Positions 60,729 through 64,000 of a stretch of 64,000 bases of DNA are shown here, piece by piece. The position numbers and the translations under genes are program-made. Origin of the DNA: Prevotella vespertina (GTDB taxonomy: Bacteria > Bacteroidota > Bacteroidia > Bacteroidales > Bacteroidaceae); NCBI RefSeq assembly GCF_009728485.1, contig NZ_VVIQ01000002.1, forward strand, positions 62,001-126,000. The letters run 5' to 3'. The notes under the pieces were generated by a model, which had not been told where the DNA came from, ran no database searches, and worked only from the letters and a program-made list of their open reading frames with translations. Numbering within the stretch: position 1 is the stretch's first letter; every line of letters begins with the position of its first letter.

Positions 60729-61886
60729 ATGAAGAGAATAATTCTTATTGCAGCCTGTGGACTAATGGTCTGCACACACTCTTTCGCTCAAGAAGACGAG
60801 CCAAAGTTAGTCGTAAAGCCATCAGGTCGTATCTTGATGGACGCTGGTGTCATGCACTCATCAGACCCCGCTCTTGATGACCAGTTGAATGATGGAGTCG
60901 CAATCCCTGATGTTCGCGCTGGCTTAAGTGCTACTTATGGCAAGTGGAAAGCTAAGGTTGACGTTGGTTATGCACGACAGTCTGTATCCTTAAAGGACAT
61001 CAACATTGATTATAACTTCGATAAGGAGAACCTGGTGCGCATGGGTTACTTCGTACATCAATACGGTCTCCAGAGTGGTACCTCATCTAGTTTCAAGATA
61101 TCAATGGAGGAGCCTTTGGCTAGTCAGGCATTCTTCAATAGTCGTTTGCTAGGTGCTATGTTCCTCCATGCAGGTGAGAAGTTCCACGCCACAGCATCTC
61201 TCTTTGCAGAGAACGATGCGATGAAGATGTCGACAGATAAGCTCGGTAACGAGGCATGGGGAGCCATGACTCGTTTGGTGTGGCGCCCTTTCACAGAGCG
61301 TGGCAAGATTTTCCACATTGGTATCAGTGGTGCTTATGAGTCGCCAAGATATAGTAAGAACCCAGCAAACAGCCATAGTTCTTACACCTTGAGAGCTCCA
61401 TTCCCAACACGTATAGCCAATGTCAGCGCACAAGAAGCTACTATCACGAACGCAACAGCACTATGGAAATTCTCTCCAGAGATGAATGTTGCGTGTGGTA
61501 ACTTAGGGCTTGAAGTACAATACTTCTACGTTGGTATCAAGCGTAAAAACGCCCTACCCAACTACAGCGCATGGGGTGCTTACGGCAATGTTCGCTACTT
61601 GCTCAATGGTCAAGGTTATACTTACACCAGAACAGATGCAGGTATCGCAACACCTGATCCAGGCTCTATGGAACTCGTTGCAGCCTATAACTATTCAACA
61701 TTAAGTGATAAGGATGCAGGCATACATGGCGGTAAGGTGAGTGATTGGTCATTGACCTTCAACTACTATCTAAACAAATATATGATCTGGCGTGTACGTG
61801 GTTCTATCACCCGTGCGACCGATAATGCAGCCTTCAACAACAATACATTCTCCATCCTTGAGACACGTTTGCAGATTAAGTTCTAA
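60729..61886 (+). CDS. Outer-membrane porin, OprO/OprP-like
   Basis: 385 residues with a signal peptide (about 1-20, ending SFAQ). The mature protein alternates polar and aromatic strands and ends in a typical outer-membrane terminal strand (ILETRLQIKF). The opening PKLVVKPSGRILMDAG and VRAGLSATYGKWKAKVDVGYA resemble phosphate-selective porins O and P. It lies 45 bases after the acid phosphatase gene and precedes glucose-1-phosphatase. Uptake of phosphate or a phosphorylated sugar is inferred from this context, and specificity is not proven by sequence. Confidence 0.83.
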   Translation: MKRIILIAACGLMVCTHSFAQEDEPKLVVKPSGRILMDAGVMHSSDPALDDQLNDGVAIPDVRAGLSATYGKWKAKVDVGYARQSVSLKDINIDYNFDKENLVRMGYFVHQYGLQSGTSSSFKISMEEPLASQAFFNSRLLGAMFLHAGEKFHATASLFAENDAMKMSTDKLGNEAWGAMTRLVWRPFTERGKIFHIGISGAYESPRYSKNPANSHSSYTLRAPFPTRIANVSAQEATITNATALWKFSPEMNVACGNLGLEVQYFYVGIKRKNALPNYSAWGAYGNVRYLLNGQGYTYTRTDAGIATPDPGSMELVAAYNYSTLSDKDAGIHGGKVSDWSLTFNYYLNKYMIWRVRGSITRATDNAAFNNNTFSILETRLQIKF

Positions 61887-61957
61887 GGCTTGATATATTC
61901 TTTGAAGCAATCGTTTACAACTTATAGGGACGCTATCGGACTTTAAAGGAAAGAGTA

Positions 61958-61995
61958 AAAAGGGGGCTAGACGACCGAACACGTCTGCCCCTTTT
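61958..61995 (+). terminator. Hairpin between the porin and glucose-1-phosphatase genes
   Basis: AAAAGGGG (61958-61965) pairs with CCCCTTTT (61988-61995), with an inner AGACG/CGTCT stem. The descending arm itself ends in four T. It may partially terminate the transcript before the last gene. Confidence 0.65.
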
Positions 61996-62043
61996 ACGCT
62001 AAATGTAGCCCACACGCAACCCTTAACCTAAAAACAAATAACA

Positions 62044-63333
62044 ATGAAAAAGATTAGTTTTATCCTTATGCTCGTGGCGTTGACAATCCTTTGTCCGTCA
62101 CTGACCTTCGCACAGCTCCAACGCTCCGAGGCGTTTAAAGCGAAGTACAAACTAAAGGAGTTGGTCATTCTATCACGTCACAACATCCGCTCTCCAATAT
62201 CTGCCAATGGCTCAACATTGGGCAAGATGACCCCTCACCTGTGGACTAATTGGTCGGCTGCGGGTAGCGAACTGACCCTGCGTGGAGGTGTGTTAGAGAG
62301 CGAGATGGGGCAGTTCTTCCGTAAATGGACTATCGATGAGGGCTTGTTCAAGGATAACTATGTGCCAAACATAGACGAGGTGAACCTCTATGCAAACTCT
62401 ATGCAGCGCTGTATTGCGACGGCTCAATACTTCTCAAGTGGCTTTATGCCTGTTGCAAACTTGCGCATAAACCATCGCTATGTACCCTCTAAAATGGATC
62501 CAATCTTCTTCCCTCGCATTACAAAGAACAGTGAGGCGTTCCGCACGGAGGCTATGAAGCAAATCAATGAGATGGGCGGTAAGGATGGACTCGTTGGTAT
62601 CAACAAGGGCTTGAAGGATTCTTATGCGATTATCTCAAAGGTACTCGATATGAAAGAAAGCGATGCTTATAAGAAAGGCGAGATAAAGGACTTCGTTGAT
62701 AACGACACCAAGATTATCTTCGAACTCAACCAAGAACCAAGCATGAAAGGCTCATTGAAGACTGCCAACTCAGCCTCTGACGCTTTCATCCTGCAGTATT
62801 ATGAGGAGCCAGATGCCGTGAAAGCTGCCTTTGGTCATAAGCTATCTCTTGACGAGTGGATGAAGATTGCGAAGATAAAAGACGTATATGGCGACGTGCT
62901 TTTCACCGCTCCTATCGTGGCAGTGAACGTAGCACATCCATTGCTGCAATACATGTATGACGAGTTGAATACAGACTCTCGTAAGTTCACCTTCCTATGT
63001 GGGCACGACTCAAACATTGCAAGCGTTGATGCTGCATTAGGCGTAGAAGAGTATTCACTCCCTAACTCCATAGAGAAGAAGACACCTATCGGCTCTAAGT
63101 TAGTATTCGAGAAGTGGGTGGATAACGCAGGTAAGACTTACGTTGCCGTAAACCTTGTTTACCAGAGTACGGATCAGTTGAAACAGATGTCCCTACTCGA
63201 CCTTCAGCATGCTCCACAGGTATATTCCCTGAAGTTGAAAGGGCTCACGCAGAATGCAGATGGCTTATACTCATTTGAGGATGTAAACAATCGATTCATG
63301 CAAGCCCTCCGTGCCTATGATGAGATAAAATAA
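62044..63333 (+). CDS. agp: Periplasmic glucose-1-phosphatase, histidine acid phosphatase family
   Basis: 429 residues with a signal peptide (about 1-24, ending TFAQ). The active-site motif is RHNIRSP, where the Asn replaces the Gly of most histidine acid phosphatases and phytases; this substitution is found in E. coli Agp. Further Agp-like stretches are LTLRGGVLE, YANSMQRCIATAQ, GHDSNIASVDAALG (His-Asp proton donor) and KTPIGSKLVFEKW. It hydrolyses glucose-1-phosphate in the periplasm. It ends the cluster with acid phosphatase and porin; a hairpin at 63396-63426 follows. Confidence 0.9.
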   Translation: MKKISFILMLVALTILCPSLTFAQLQRSEAFKAKYKLKELVILSRHNIRSPISANGSTLGKMTPHLWTNWSAAGSELTLRGGVLESEMGQFFRKWTIDEGLFKDNYVPNIDEVNLYANSMQRCIATAQYFSSGFMPVANLRINHRYVPSKMDPIFFPRITKNSEAFRTEAMKQINEMGGKDGLVGINKGLKDSYAIISKVLDMKESDAYKKGEIKDFVDNDTKIIFELNQEPSMKGSLKTANSASDAFILQYYEEPDAVKAAFGHKLSLDEWMKIAKIKDVYGDVLFTAPIVAVNVAHPLLQYMYDELNTDSRKFTFLCGHDSNIASVDAALGVEEYSLPNSIEKKTPIGSKLVFEKWVDNAGKTYVAVNLVYQSTDQLKQMSLLDLQHAPQVYSLKLKGLTQNADGLYSFEDVNNRFMQALRAYDEIK

Positions 63334-63395
63334 GGTGTAAGTCTATTGCACACTCGTAGTATCTAATTCACAAAACAGGTACACACGAAAGGAAA

Positions 63396-63426
63396 ATGAC
63401 GTCATATCGTTCTGATATGGCGTCAT
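63396..63426 (+). terminator. Terminator-like hairpin after agp
   Basis: A 13-bp stem with one wobble pair (63396-63408 with 63414-63426) and a 5-base loop, followed by a short T-rich stretch. Confidence 0.6.
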
Positions 63427-63514
63427 ATTCTTAATAACCTCCCGCCACACACGCTCGCTCCCTTCGTACACCTACGCCTTATAAAGCCGTAATAATAAAC
63501 TTTATCGGCAATTG

Positions 63515-63546
63515 TTTGGGAGATTAACAAATAAGTTTTACTTTTG
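63515..63546 (+). promoter_or_regulatory. Promoter of the epimerase gene
   Basis: TTTG at 63515-63518, exactly 20 bases, then TACTTTTG at 63539-63546: a full consensus match. The leader to the ATG at 63648 is about 97 bases, long for this window, and could hold regulatory sites, although I see none. Confidence 0.85.
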
Positions 63547-63647
63547 TCGGTGCGTGTAGATAAGGATGCAAGGCGGCAGAGATTCACGAACACATCATCT
63601 ATCAAATACACCTAAAGACCAAGTAAACAGACACTATAAAACAAATT

Positions 63648-64000
63648 ATGAATAAGAAAGAATACGTGCGTTCATGGGCTGAAAGCTACAAGAACGACTT
63701 GACAAACAACATCATGCCATTCTGGTTGGAACATGGTTGGGATAAAGAGAATGGCGGTATTTATACATGTCTTAACCGTGATGGTTCGTTGATGGATACC
63801 ACTAAGTCGGTGTGGTTCCAAGGGCGATGGGCATTCATCTGCGCCTTTGCCTATAACAATGTAGAGAAGAATCAAGAGTGGTTAGAGGCGTCGAAATCGG
63901 CTATCGACTTCATTGAGAAGTATTGTTTCGACCAAGATGGTCACATGTACTTCGAGGTTTCTGCCACTGGTCAACCTATACGCAAACGCCGTTACGTATT
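63648..64000 (+). CDS. N-acylglucosamine 2-epimerase (AGE family), N-terminal part
   Basis: The frame opens at the ATG 63648 and runs past the window edge; 117 codons are visible. The sequence (FWLEHGWDKENGGIYTCLNRDG, then KSVWFQGRWAFICAFAYN and MYFEVSATGQPIRKRRYV in part) is the start of the (alpha/alpha)6-barrel of AGE-family epimerases. In Bacteroidetes these convert N-acetylmannosamine to N-acetylglucosamine during sialic acid use. There is no signal peptide, so it is cytoplasmic. It has its own promoter. Whether sialidase or other nan genes follow cannot be seen; cellobiose 2-epimerase is the main alternative. Confidence 0.88.
   Translation, partial: MNKKEYVRSWAESYKNDLTNNIMPFWLEHGWDKENGGIYTCLNRDGSLMDTTKSVWFQGRWAFICAFAYNNVEKNQEWLEASKSAIDFIEKYCFDQDGHMYFEVSATGQPIRKRRYV

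Larger units (their letters stand above)
63334..63647. other. Gene-free stretch between agp and the epimerase gene
   Basis: It holds a terminator-like hairpin (63396-63426) and a full promoter (63515-63546). The only long gap in the window without a 22-bp array is this one. No RNA gene or coding region is seen. Confidence 0.6.

Noticed and set aside
39720..63345. Recurrent word ATAATAAGGTG
   Set aside because: It occurs near 16303, 39731 and 53430, with shorter AATAAGGTG versions near 23443, 57193 and 63333, inside and outside genes, with no fixed context; likely chance in AT-rich DNA.
1..64000. Mobile elements, tRNA and rRNA genes
   Set aside because: I looked for transposase or integrase motifs, terminal repeats and tRNA cloverleaf patterns in the gaps and found none that I can support.

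Overview
The window looks like a chromosomal segment of a Bacteroidales bacterium, most likely Prevotella or a close relative. The reasons are the Bacteroidetes-type promoters (TTTG, about 20 bases, TAnnTTTG), the PorE-like type IX secretion protein, the lipid-anchored TamA-like protein beside TamB, the PafA-like phosphatase, the DUF5117/DUF4953-type metalloprotease, a GH125 mannosidase, and the near absence of Shine-Dalgarno sites. I see no transposase, integrase, phage gene, tRNA, rRNA or CRISPR array; most of the window is ordinary core genome.

Layout. 1-1032: end of a GH125 alpha-mannosidase gene, then a probable small RNA with a perfect intrinsic terminator. 1033-6146 (minus): dnaG, a coupled TPR gene and cls. 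6514-16214: an EamA transporter, an orphan LuxR-type regulator, PafA-like phosphatase, two tandem deoxynucleoside kinases, trxB, an MsrB-MsrA fusion, trmB, a Cof-type HAD phosphatase and a short cation-efflux protein. 16257-18272 (minus): an MG2-like/TonB-plug surface protein. 18448-26078: mutS2, porE-like, an RsmF-like rRNA methyltransferase, thyA and folA. 26183-30155: a cysteine-rich secreted protein, a DUF4112-like membrane protein, an SDR enzyme and two EamA transporters. 30781-42251: a low-molecular-weight phosphatase, tamB, tamL, a cyclophilin and a metalloprotease. 42661-47899: small envelope and metabolic genes. 48320-56172: ftsE, lysC, lysA, two glycosyltransferase-like genes and class III fructose-bisphosphatase. 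56561-63333: a sensor-like gene split by an in-frame TAG, then a phosphate-scavenging cluster (class A acid phosphatase, porin, glucose-1-phosphatase). The window ends inside an N-acylglucosamine 2-epimerase gene.

The most striking unexplained structure is a family of seven intergenic arrays, each exactly 82 bp. Every array holds four 16-bp purine-to-pyrimidine quasi-palindromes (consensus about AAGARRSSCYYTCTTT) on an exact 22-bp pitch, with 6-bp spacers. They occur in convergent, divergent and tandem gaps, and seven of the eight longest gene-free stretches in the window carry one. I know of no named family that fits. Other points of note are the small RNA next to array A, the amber-interrupted sensor, the cysteine-rich insert protein, a 17-bp helix just upstream of the first nucleoside kinase, and very short leaders for dnaG and trmB.

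Functionally the window combines DNA replication and repair (dnaG, mutS2, thyA, folA, nucleoside kinases), envelope biogenesis (TamB/TamL, PorE, Cls, porin), lysine biosynthesis and gluconeogenesis (lysC, lysA, fbp), oxidative repair (trxB, msrBA) and phosphate or sugar-phosphate salvage. Roles are assigned by recognising family motifs by eye; no database search was run.
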